Shown: positions 10,587 to 20,131 of the stretch, one piece after another
How positions within the stretch are numbered: the first letter of the stretch is position 1
How the letters are laid out: every line of letters starts with the position of its first letter
From: Phaeosaccion multiseriatum
Lineage: Eukaryota; Ochrophyta, other classes
Reading direction: 5' to 3'
NCBI GenBank assembly: GCA_965112735.1
Contig: OZ218962.1
Location: 2,604,001-2,668,000 of the forward strand
DNA length: 64,000 nucleotides
Notes under the pieces: model-generated
The model's database searches: none
What the model saw: the letters and a program-made list of their open reading frames with translations, nothing else
Told to the model about the DNA's origin: nothing
Program-made: the position numbers and the translations under genes

Positions 10587-11569
10587 AGTAGGAGCAGCAA
10601 CAGCAGCAGCAACATAGTAGGCAGTAGAGACAAGACATCCCAGGAATTGAAGTTCAGTAAGAAGCACACTTACCTATTCCAGAAGAAGAAACTGTCCAGC
10701 GGCGAGTCCCCCGCTTTGTTGCCCTCGGTGGGTAGGATGGGCAACATCTTGGAGATGAGCTCGAGCATGCGGTCCTGGAACGACGGGGCAAGACTTGGGA
10801 GTCAATTCTTTTGGCTCTTTCTGTATAGCCCTGCAGCTTTTCTTCACGCCGACTGTCTCACCTGGTAGCTGATGTTGACTTGCCCATGCATGTACCTTGT
10901 GTAGCGTCGTTCGATCATCCCGTGTCATTCATTGTGCAGCACGTTGTTGCGTTTGTGGTTCGTGAATGAAATCCCATTCGAGACAATAGTAAGACGACCA
11001 CCAGGAAGAAGGATACGCAGTGCAAAGCAGAGGCGTGAGGGGTGGACAGTCCCGCCGGACGGGTTCATAGAGAGGAGGAAGGACCAAGCAGTCCCAGAAC
11101 AATCACTTGTACAAAAACAATAATTCCCGCAAGGAGGAGCACGTACATCGCGGCCTGGTGCTGCACAGCCTGTGTAACCTTGGGGTGGCAAGCTCCAACG
11201 TTGGTAACTACCGCACGGAGGAGGCAAGGATGTAATGTGAGCAAAAGCACACCAAGGTTTGGAGTCTTTACACATGATGATTTTACCTCCAATTCCCGTA
11301 GCAAAGTCAAGCAGCTTCTCCCCGCAGTCTGTATAGAGGTAGCTCCCCCTTCCCTTGACAACGATCATCTCAGACAAGCGGCCGATGCCTGGAGGGCGAA
11401 GAGAAAACGAAGGATCCGATGCATCAACAACGAAAAGGACACCCACAACAAGCGTTTGTGTGTTTGCTTTGCTTTAACCTCCTTCCACTCCTCCTCCTCC
11501 GTCCTTTGTGGTCTCACCTGGGGTGATGTGCTTGGCGAACCGCATGAGGTCCTTGCTCTTACCGGCCAT
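7651..11569 (-). CDS. Class III PLP aminotransferase (GABA / AGXT2-like), 12 exons
   Basis: Exons in transcription order: 11569-11518, 11388-11287, 11207-11147, 10895-10862, 10774-10674, 10506-10430, 10094-10029, 9718-9573, 9256-9047, 8695-8626, 8350-8209, 7933-7651. All phases agree and give 447 residues. Family motifs run in order: [65 protein letters not shown] (the Asp that binds the pyridine nitrogen), then [13 protein letters not shown]. Lys283 in FAK is the expected PLP Schiff-base lysine and is the last codon of its exon. The enzyme moves an amino group from a primary amine or amino acid to a keto acid; similarity is closest to 4-aminobutyrate and alanine-glyoxylate types, and the substrate is not settled. 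A longer frame from 11758 exists, but its ATG overlaps the start of the opposite gene, so the internal Met is preferred. Confidence 0.9.
8163..8208 (-). repeat. (GTGC)n array starting at a splice donor
   Basis: The intron after exon 8350-8209 begins GTGCGTGCGTGC and continues for about 11 units, so the 5' splice site is the first unit of the microsatellite. Confidence 0.85.
8993..9046 (-). repeat. (GTGA)n array starting at a splice donor
   Basis: The intron after the Lys283 codon begins GTAAGTGGGTGAGTGAGTGA and continues as GTGA/GAGT units to about 8993. Confidence 0.85.
9420..9641 (-). repeat. Partial tandem duplication of an aminotransferase exon
   Basis: The last ~70 bases of the exon ending at 9573, with its donor, recur about 150 bases further into the intron (9420-9491). 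The copy codes for [25 protein letters not shown] residues with several substitutions and again ends in a GTGGG donor. Only the 9573-9718 copy has an acceptor I can recognise. Confidence 0.7.
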
Positions 11570-11756
11570 GTTCGTTTTCTTATTGCCTGGACAATTAAAT
11601 CTTATCCCGCGCTCTCTGTGCCTCGCGAAATTTGCGCTTCGTGTGGCCTTGACCCAAGCAAAGGCCTCTGCTGTCGCTCTCGATCCTTTTGCAGAGAACA
11701 GACAAACATCAACTAACGTAAGTAGACCGACAAGATCAAAAGAGATAGAGTGCAGC
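11570..11756. promoter_or_regulatory. Divergent promoter region, aminotransferase / plastid hibernation factor
   Basis: 187 bases between the preferred starts of two divergent genes. It has no strong motif that I can name; both 5' UTRs must start here. Confidence 0.4.
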
Positions 11757-12570
11757 ATGGTTTACCTTCGGTCAGTTGCAGTGGCTCTACCGCTGACTTT
11801 AGCGGCGGTAGCACATGGTAAGTCCTGGGAAAGGTTGGTTGCGGTTGAAGATGCGCATTCTTCCCTTTACCCGCTGCCTGCTTTTTTTCTCTTGGGTGGG
11901 CCTGTCCCCCCCACCCTACTCTATCTGCGGTACTGCAAGTCCTCTCCTTGTTCGCGCCCGCTTGCAGGTAATCTCATTTGCGCGGTGCACATTTTTGCCT
12001 TCGCCTGTGGGCCTTTCGCTTCCCCCACACACACAGGATTTGCCCCTATGGCCCCAGTAACTCGGCAGGCGGCCGTTGCAAGAGGAGGATCCTTCGGCCA
12101 GCAGAGTCAAACAGCGCGTCCCAGTACTGCCATACGAATGGCCGATGTTGCACCCATCACCGTGACTGGCAACAACATCGACGTTACGGACCCTTTGAAG
12201 GTATGGCAGGGCGGCGGTTGGTTGGCTCTCCCTCTCTCTCTTTCTCTCTCTATATATATATCTGTGTATATGTGGCTGTCTGCCTCTCTCTCTGCATTTG
12301 TTTGCCTCCTCTTTCTATTTCTCTCTCCTTCTCTCTTGCTTTCTTACGTTCTTTTTTTCTTCTTTCTTAGTTCTCTCTCTGTCTATGGGCAACACCCAGC
12401 AGCACCTTAAATCTCTTCCTATTCCACAATATTCTGCAAGCGCTCTGTGAAGCGTCCTCTCCCTCTTTGCTTGATCACATGACTTGAGCTTAAGTCAAAT
12501 TGGTTCTTTCCTTCCTTCTTGCCTGCCACGCTGTCTCCACCAACCCCCAAATCTGTTCCTGCATGTCCAC

Positions 12571-12622
<52 letters not shown>

Positions 12623-12649
12623 GTCTGTCTGTCTCTGTCTCTCTCTCTG

Positions 12650-12681
<32 letters not shown>

Positions 12682-14338
12682 GTGTATCTTTCTCTCCCTC
12701 TCTCACCCCCACTCTCCCACCCCTTCTCCTGTGCCCACCCTCTGTTACCTTTCCTTCCTTCTGGCAACACGCGTTCGTCCTCCTCCCATACACCCTCAAC
12801 ACAGGACTACGTCAACAAGAAGCTAGAGCGAACGCTGTCCAAGCTAGGCGGGGATGTGGTGAGCGCAGATGTGCACCTCATAGTCAACAAGAACCCCAGG
12901 GTGGCGGAGAAGCACGAGGCCGAGGTTGTGGTCTTTGCCAAGGTACGCACACACACACACACGCTCATAGACCCGGTCGCAAGCGCACACGTACAGGCAT
13001 TGCAGACACAGCAGTGTCCGTCGTTCTCTCTATACATCGAAGCCGCTTTGCTTCGCCATTGCTACCTGGCGCTGAACCGGCTTGTATCTCTCGCCTTCTC
13101 GTGTGTCCCTAACATCTTGTCTCGATTTCGAACCACATGGACGTTAGGGCCACGTGATCCGCGCCAAGGAGAAGAGCGAAGGCATGTATGCGTCCATAGA
13201 CCTCGTGACCGACCGCATCACGCGCAAACTCAGGCAGTACAAGGTGGGTAGAGGCATATAGGTTATGGTACCAGGCATATAGGCAGGCATGGAGGCGTCC
13301 GGAGAGGGGAGTCCTGTCCCCAGGGGTGTGCGGTGGATGGCGAGATGTGTGAGGGGGACAAGTAGAGCTTTTGCCCAGCCTACCCCCATATGTCTCCATG
13401 TCCCGTCATCTTCTCCACAACCCCCCCCCCCCCCCCCATCGTCTGACCCTCTCTTACCATCCGCTACTGCAACGCTTCTTTCTGTACCGCTACTGCCACT
13501 GCTTTTGCCACTGCCCTCTGCCACACCATCAACACCTGGCGAGTAGGAGAGAAAAACTGACAAGAGGCGAAATCGCCCTGGACTGTCCGAGACTACTGAG
13601 GAAGTGGCTGCTCAGGTGAGAGGATGAGCTCCTGCCTTGTACTCTCGATGGCCTTACGGGGTGTGCATTCGTGCGAAGGGGGGGGGGGACAAGGGGTGGT
13701 TTTATTGACTTAGAGGGGGGGGGGTTGCTTGTTTGCATTGGTACGCTTGTTCTGACCATGGTGAATACAGAGCGTACATTGTGTATGTAAGCATATCCTT
13801 TGAAAGCTACAACCGAACTGACGTGGAACCGCGAACCGAACCGAACTGAACGGCCCACGCCCACCCCACCCCACTCCACCACACACACCTACCACCTTTC
13901 ATCTTCCTCTCACCACTTTCTCTCCCTCTCTCAGGTAACTGCCGAGGCATTGGAGGAGGATGGCGACGACGGTGAATTCGTGGACGAGTACGCGGACTTC
14001 GACCCCAACCAGCAGGTGGACATGAGCGTCGTCAAGAGGAAGGAGTTCCCCATGCCCCCCCAGACCGTGGCCGACGCCGTATTGTGCCTGGTAAGGAAGG
14101 GTAGGAGAGGAGGTGTGGGGCATGTGCAAGGAGGGGCGTTGGAGGAGAGGCATGTGGTGGGAGAGGTAGAGAGAGAGGGGGAGGGAGAGAGGGAGAGGGA
14201 TGTGGGGTCGTGGGTGGGGGTAGAATAGAAGGCTGTCTTCTTGTCGGCCTTCCTCCCTACTGTCTGCCCATCTATGTTGTTCCTGTTTGCCTATCCGCCT
14301 GCCGGTCTCCCTATATGCCTGCCCTTACACCTCCTGCC

Positions 14339-14383
<45 letters not shown>

Positions 14384-14518
14384 GTCTGTCTTCCTGTCTG
14401 CCCACAGGACTACATCGACCACGACTTTTACTGTTTCCGAAACGCGGACACAGAGGAGGTGAACGTTGTGTACAAGAGGAACTCCGGGGGCGTGGGCCTC
14501 ATCCAGCCCGAGCTCTGA
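11757..14518 (+). CDS. Plastid long-form ribosome hibernation promoting factor, 7 exons
   Basis: Exons 11757-11817, 12037-12200, 12805-12942, 13148-13243, 13547-13615, 13935-14090, 14408-14518 join in phase to 264 residues. Residues 1-21 form a signal peptide (hydrophobic [12 protein letters not shown]) followed by Phe22 in FAPMAP, the heterokont plastid-entry motif. The S30AE/HPF N-domain runs from about residue 60 ([15 protein letters not shown], then [20 protein letters not shown] and [19 protein letters not shown]). After an acidic linker comes the C-terminal dimerisation domain ([45 protein letters not shown]). This family (plant PSRP1, bacterial long HPF) binds the 30S decoding region and silences plastid ribosomes in the dark or under stress. 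Exon 5 ([12 protein letters not shown]) is the least certain. Confidence 0.92.
12574..12690 (+). repeat. (CT)n microsatellite in HPF intron 2
   Basis: About 115 bases of CT repeats with GTCT interruptions, ~115 bases upstream of the 3' splice site at 12804. Confidence 0.85.
14335..14400 (+). repeat. (CTGT)n microsatellite before a 3' splice site
   Basis: A CTGT tetranucleotide array ends a few bases before CCCACAG at 14401-14407 and probably serves as polypyrimidine tract for the last HPF intron. Confidence 0.85.
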
Positions 14519-15209
14519 GGAGTGTGAGTTTGAGCTTACTGGCCCTGGATGATATTTGAATGGCCAGTGAGCACTTGTCGTGGATAGGTGGAGGAGGTGA
14601 ATGGGTCATCAAAATCCATTTTACTGCGAATGGGGGAAAGTGCTTTGGAGCGTCAGCATGCCCCGTGTATACAGCAAGAAAACACAAAAGAGAACAACAA
14701 AGAGGTGAACGAATTTATATATTATAATGGTCCGAACACTGCGAAAAGGGCACAAGGTAGTGGAGAGGGTTTGGGCCAGAGCAGGAGGAGCGGGAAGGAG
14801 GCAAGAAGGGGCAAATTACGAGACTGTGAGAAGCAGAGGGTACTTGGATTGTGGGAGAGAGATTGGCATATGCCTCAGCAGTGGAAGGGAGAGGGGTGGA
14901 TGGGGTGACATGGAGCGAAGAAGCAAGTGGAAGACAAGGGAAGGGCCACACCGTTAGGTGCCATCCACCGGACAGGTACAGGGGGAGAGCAGACCTTCAC
15001 ACTTGCACCTGCTCTTGCCAACTTTTAATTTGAAATTCGAACAACATCACCAAACCACAACTCTTCCGTGCGGCTTTGATTTTTGTCTCATTCATTCGTT
15101 ATTAGCATGGTTATTACATACTCAGCACTTCGCATGAAGAAGTCGGGTAGTGTGTATATACGTGTGTGTGCGTGTGTGCGCCCACGCGTGTGTGGTGGGG
15201 GTGGTGCAC
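14519..15209. other. Convergent intergenic region
   Basis: About 690 bases between the stop codons of HPF and MCMBP. It is purine-rich at 14750-14950, then AT-richer with a GT-rich stretch at 15150-15200. No gene recognised. Confidence 0.5.
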
Positions 15210-15373
15210 TCAACCGCTTAGCTGCGAGGTTTGCATGACAGAGTTGGGGGACCGCTGTACGGCCGTCCTGCTCGACCCCACCCTCCCCCCTCCTACCGCC
15301 ACCGCTGCTGTATCACCAACTGCTGCTCCTCCTCCTGCGGCCTCGGATGCCTCTCCCATCGCCACGTCAGCCT

Positions 15374-15405
<32 letters not shown>

Positions 15406-18400
15406 AGGGCCTCCCCCCTTCCTCCACGAGCCCCTCGGTTGTTGCTCCTTAGCGCCGGCGTCCCACGCCCGGTCAGAGCCGTGGCGGGAGTGCCAGCTCC
15501 AGCTCCAGCCCCTCCTTCTGCTGCTGCACCACCTCCTCCACTGCCGCTACCACTGCCACCGCCGTGGGTTGCCATCGGAGCCGTAGACCCCGCCGCCTTG
15601 AAGGCCCCGGAGGATAGACCTGATCCGACGGAGGCACCACCACCAGCAGTAGCAGCAGCAGCAGCGGAGGAGGTGGTTGTGGAGGTGGTTTCCGAGCGGG
15701 CTCTTCTCCTCGCCTCCATGTCCTGCACAGCGGCCCACACCTCATCGGTGAGTCTGTCCTCCCCCATGGACTGTGCGTGCAGCCTTGCCAGGGTGAGCCA
15801 CAAGTGGAAGTCGTTGGTTTGGATGGAGGAGGGGTTCCGCTGCCGGGCATTCACGTAGTGCTCCTCGGCCCTTCTGCTCGCCTCCACGTCAATGGAGAAG
15901 GGGAGGTGGCGAGCGGCCGCGAGGTACATACGCAGCTTGTCCAGCAGGGGTGAGGCCCCTCCTCCTCCTTCTCCTCTTCCTTCTCCTTCTCCTTCTGCTT
16001 CTGCTTGTATTGCTGCTCCTGTCGCTCTTCCATCCAGACCGTCCGCTGTACCACCAACGGGCACGACAGGCACCACCACTGCGGTGTCCGTCATTGCCTT
16101 TTGGAACGACAGCACCACGGCGGGGTAGTTGACCTGCCAGTCGATGCTGTAGAATCCGAAGTCGTAGGGCACCGTTTGGTCCATACACACTGACCGCAGC
16201 GCGCCCAAGCTACGCACTCCGGCGGCGGTGACGGAGCCTGGAGAGAGGCATGTTTCGTCCACGATAAGCACCTGCAAGATGAAATTGGATGGAAAATGGA
16301 GAGAGGCGGAAAAGGGACAGGGATAGAGAGAGGAGGGAGAGAGAGTGAAGAGAGGGAAGAGAGAGAGAGAGAGAGGAGGGAGAGAGAGAAGAGAGAGAAG
16401 AGAGAGAGTGAAGAGAGAGGGACAATTAGGCAAGAGGAAGAGGCAATTACAAAACGCGCATAAACTGTGCGCGCCAGGCACAGCAGGGAAAGGGAGTAGA
16501 GCATGTCGGCTCCTTCCCCTTCGTACCCTCTCCCTCACACGTTCCCCTCCGGGCCATGCACGACCGCTACAGATCCCTACGAGCACAGCCTTTCTTGCGA
16601 CTGTAGGCTGACTGGGGGGGCGCCATCGACGGGAGCTGGAAGCTGAAACTGAAAGCTGACACTTCAACTTCAGACTGACTGACTGACTGACTGACTGACT
16701 GACTGACTGACTGACTGACATACTGACTGACTGACTACTGACTGACTGACTGCCCGCCTGCCTGACTGACCGTTCCATCAGCCAGCTGCAGCTCCGACGG
16801 TACGAGGCGGTTCCTGTGATAGTCCTTGTGCGGGGTGAAGCCCGTCTCCCGGCACAGCGAGGCCACGGTCACCGAGACGGTATGTCGACGAGGCACGAGG
16901 CTCGAAACCGCCTTCCCCAGGGCAGCCGTCAGCTGGGCATCTCCAGACGCTCCTCGGGCGGCTGCTGCTGCTAAGGTAGGGCCGGGGCCCAAGCCGGTCA
17001 AATTGACACTCAAACTGTAGGTTTTGGGGGAAGTAGGCAACGGGAAGAAGGGGAATGTACAAGGACGTGAGGATGTTTCCCACAATTGACAACGACCCCT
17101 CCTCCGCGCCATTCCTCGCTTCGTGTTTCCCGCCTGATCCGATACTTGGGGGTTGAGCTCTTCGACCCTCCATTGAAGAACCTCACTCCAAAACAGGAGT
17201 AAGAGATAAAAAAGCGCACACATCCACCGACGCACATACGCACGCACGCACTCACCCGCCCAGGGTGAAGGTGCCAGTCCTGGCGTACACTCTGGATAAC
17301 AACACGAGCAGCACGTACTCCGCAGCCAGGGAGTCGCCACACAGACTCTCCGACAGAAGCTGCACGCATTGGCGACGGGCCTGGTGTGGTGGTGATTCAC
17401 ACCGTCAGTGCCATGGACGAGAGAAAGAGAGAGTGAGAGCAGACAGACAGACAGACAGAGAGAGAGTTTGGGAGGCAGGCAGGGGGGGAGAGACGGGCGG
17501 CGGCATTGCAAGGGTCAAGGACTGCAGCAGGGCTATGCGCGAAGGAGCGCCGCTACGGTCAGTACAATGCTCGTGCGCAGACGAGACGCAAAATCAAGAC
17601 CAGTATAGAGGGGGGCCCAAATCGCTGTCGCATTTACCCCCTGACCCTGCCCCGGCTCCCACCTCTTCCTCTTCCCCTTCCCCTTCCCCCTTCCCCCTTC
17701 CTCTCCCCAGACCTGGGCCATGAAGGACTTGAACGGCAGCGGTCCCTGCAGTCGGTGCAACGCCGCAGCGGGGTCCTTCTCCTGGACCTGCAGTGGGTGC
17801 GCGGATGGCAGCTTGCGGAACAAGATGGCGTGCAGTCGCGGCGCCAGAGAGGAGGGCGGCAGGGCTCCATCCACTCCGTCAAACTCCTCCATCGCTGCTG
17901 CTGCTGTTGTATCACCAACTGGTGCACCTTCTGCTGCTGCCGCTGCTACCCCGTTCTTCTTGACCTGCTGCTTCTGCTGTACCGCTGCCTCCGCGGCTTT
18001 GGCGGACACAGACCCAGCAGTGCCCTCGCCCCCTTCACCACCACCAGCACCATCACCCGCTGTAGGCCTTGTTGCCCCTCCTCGTCGGAACGGGCCGCTG
18101 TGCAGCAACGCCTCATAGGCTGCTGCGGCTTCTTGCCCGTGCTGGCTGCGATACTCACTCAGCATCTGCTCCTCCTCCTGCCGGGCCAGCATGTCCGCTG
18201 CCGCCAACTCCTCCTGCCCATACGACAAAATGCCGATGAACTCAACCACATCGTTCAGCTTGCAACCTTCCCTAGCTCCTCCTCCTCCTCCTCCTCCGGC
18301 CCCGGCAACGGCCTCCTCCTTCCCGTCGTCTCCCTGCCCTTGCTCACTTTCCTGCTGGGAAAAGGCTCCGTATGTCTTCACCACACAATGCAGCTCATCG

Positions 18401-18559
18401 GAAAGCAGCTCTTGCTGAAACGCGCTTCCCCTACTGCTTGCTGCTGTATCACCAACTGTTGCGCCCCCGCGTCCGTCCTGTCCTCCTCGCCTTTGTCTCC
18501 CCACGGCTCCATCCGAAGCTGCTACCTCTTCCTGGTGAGTGTTAGTGTTAGTGTTAGTG

Positions 18560-18594
<35 letters not shown>

Positions 18595-19822
18595 AAGGAC
18601 GGGTGCAGTAGTATCAGGTTCGGCGGTCTCGTCCCTGCCTCTCTTCAAGTGCAGAGACTTGGGTGCGATCCCCAACACGGCCTCCTTCGTGCTATCGTCG
18701 CCAACCTCGCCCTCCATGATGACGTCATCGTCCTCAGTGGAGTCGAGTCCACCGCTCCTGGAGGTACCAAACTGCTGCTGCTGCTGTTGCTGTTGCTGTT
18801 GGCGGCCTTGACCCATGCAATGCAGCCCATCCCGCACCCACGGACTCTCTCCCGGCACCGGTGTGCAGTACATGGGGACTCTGCACACGAATACCAGTGT
18901 TGGCAGTGTCGGAGAGAAAAGAAAATCGAGCCAGGAAGGACAGAAGAAAGGGGGGGGTCAGTGCAACCAATGAGAACTCTTTCCCTCTTCCCCACGCGCC
19001 GCCGCCTCTTCACTCCTTATCCTCATCCTTCCTTCCCGTAAAGAGCGGAGTAATCGATCGAAGAGACTGCATCTGAAACCGAACTTGAAACAATGGCTGA
19101 AGGGGAGCCTCACGCACCTCTCCATGGTACGCGCCGCAGGGCTGTCGAAGTCCGTAGTGAAGCCCTGGCGAGCGTGTATGCAGTCTGTGTAGAGGGAAGT
19201 GGTGGGATGCCTGACACCGGTACTGTCCTCCACCTCCTCTAGAGTGCCAACGAAGTACTCGGGATCAAACACGTCCTGAAAAAGGGGGGAGCAGGGGAGG
19301 GGGGTGCGGACGGCAGAGGAAGGGAGAGGAGAGGGGATTAGGAGAGGAGAGAAGGGGAGAGGAAAGACAAAAATAGGAATCCTTACCTGCACCATTCCTC
19401 TGTATCGCACGAGGCTGTTGGGGGGAATCTCTCCTCGCTGCAGAGCTCTGCGCGTGAGGAGAGGCACGTGCTCCAGCATGGGACCTAAACGAGACACACA
19501 ATGCGTGGGAGAAAGGGGGAGAGGAAGAGACGGAAGCGAGAGAAAGGGGGACAACAGTGAGAGGGAGGGACTCTGAATCAATATTCTTCCTATACGCCCT
19601 TCAAAGAAACGAGAATACCTAAACCCACCTGACCAAAAGTCCTTATGGTCCCCCTCCTCCTCCTCCTCCTCCTCCCCCTCCTGATGCGGCTCCTGCCGCT
19701 TCCTGCCGTTCTGAAAGGATAGGGCCTTCCTAAAGGCTGCCTCTATACTTCCTATTAAGTCATCGCCTTCACGACCGTGTCCACAGCCCGCCTCCCTCTC
19801 TTCTAGGTGCTTCTCTTGCTCT

Positions 19823-19858
<36 letters not shown>

Positions 19859-19941
19859 TGCTGTTGCTCCTGTCCAAGGGATCTCTGCAGGTGTATGTCT
19901 GCAATGACCTGGAGAGGACAGCTCACGTGTGGCAGCGTCAT
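15210..19941 (-). CDS. MCM complex-binding protein (MCMBP / ETG1-like), 7 exons
   Basis: Exons 19941-19629, 19484-19387, 19275-19118, 18880-17713, 17380-17256, 17014-16771, 16271-15210 join in phase to 1055 residues. Diagnostic segments appear in family order: NSLVRYRGMVQ then DVFDPEYFVG (residues ~125-150), MYCTPVPGESPWV, the acidic linker, LNDVVEFIGILSYG, ARRQCVQLLSESLCGDSLAAE with LLSRVY, LIVDETCLSPGSVTAAGVRS, and near the C-terminus RNPSSIQTNDFHLWLTLAR. The family binds MCM3-7 and helps unload the helicase after replication. The protein is much longer than usual because of poly-Gln, poly-Ser, poly-Gly and Ala tracts, three of which contain VGDT from a recurrent DNA motif. The start is the first Met of the longest frame. 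Confidence 0.9.
15304..15330 (-). repeat. TTGGTGATAC motif site 5 (MCMBP exon)
   Basis: Sense strand AGCAGTTGGTGATACAGCAG, read as AAVGDTAAVAV near the MCMBP C-terminus. Confidence 0.75.
16676..16770 (-). repeat. (GTCA)n array starting at a splice donor
   Basis: The intron after exon 17014-16771 starts GTCAGTCAGGCAGGC and continues as GTCA units to about 16676, so the donor is unit one. Confidence 0.8.
17902..17922 (-). repeat. TTGGTGATAC motif site 6 (MCMBP exon)
   Basis: Sense strand CCAGTTGGTGATACAACAGC, read as APVGDTTAAAA. Confidence 0.7.
18441..18460 (-). repeat. TTGGTGATAC motif site 7 (MCMBP exon)
   Basis: Sense strand AACAGTTGGTGATACAGCAG, read as ATVGDTAASS. Confidence 0.7.
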
Positions 19942-20131
19942 GGTGCGTAGTTCTTTTAATCTGGTGCGACAGCTTCAGATTTTGAAAAATCAGGATGGGT
20001 GGAATTAAAAAGTGCACCTATGGCAGCAAAAGGAGAAAAAAAAAGAAAAAAAGAAAAAAAAAAGCCCTTTGCGTGTCCCCCTCTTCCTCTCCCTTCTTTC
20101 CTTTTTCATCGAGACTCATCCTTGGAGAAGC
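19942..20131. promoter_or_regulatory. Divergent promoter region, MCMBP / FNIP gene 2
   Basis: 190 bases between divergent starts, with a long A-rich tract at 20031-20063. The FNIP frame is open through most of it, but the downstream ATG at 20132 fits the paralogue better. Confidence 0.4.

Noticed and set aside
11508-11758. Aminotransferase start at 11758
   Set aside because: Its ATG overlaps the start codon of the divergent HPF gene by two bases, leaving no promoter; the Met at 11569 gives a better start.
20012-20131. Lys-rich N-terminal extension of FNIP protein 2
   Set aside because: It comes from an A-rich leader, and the paralogue has no such extension.
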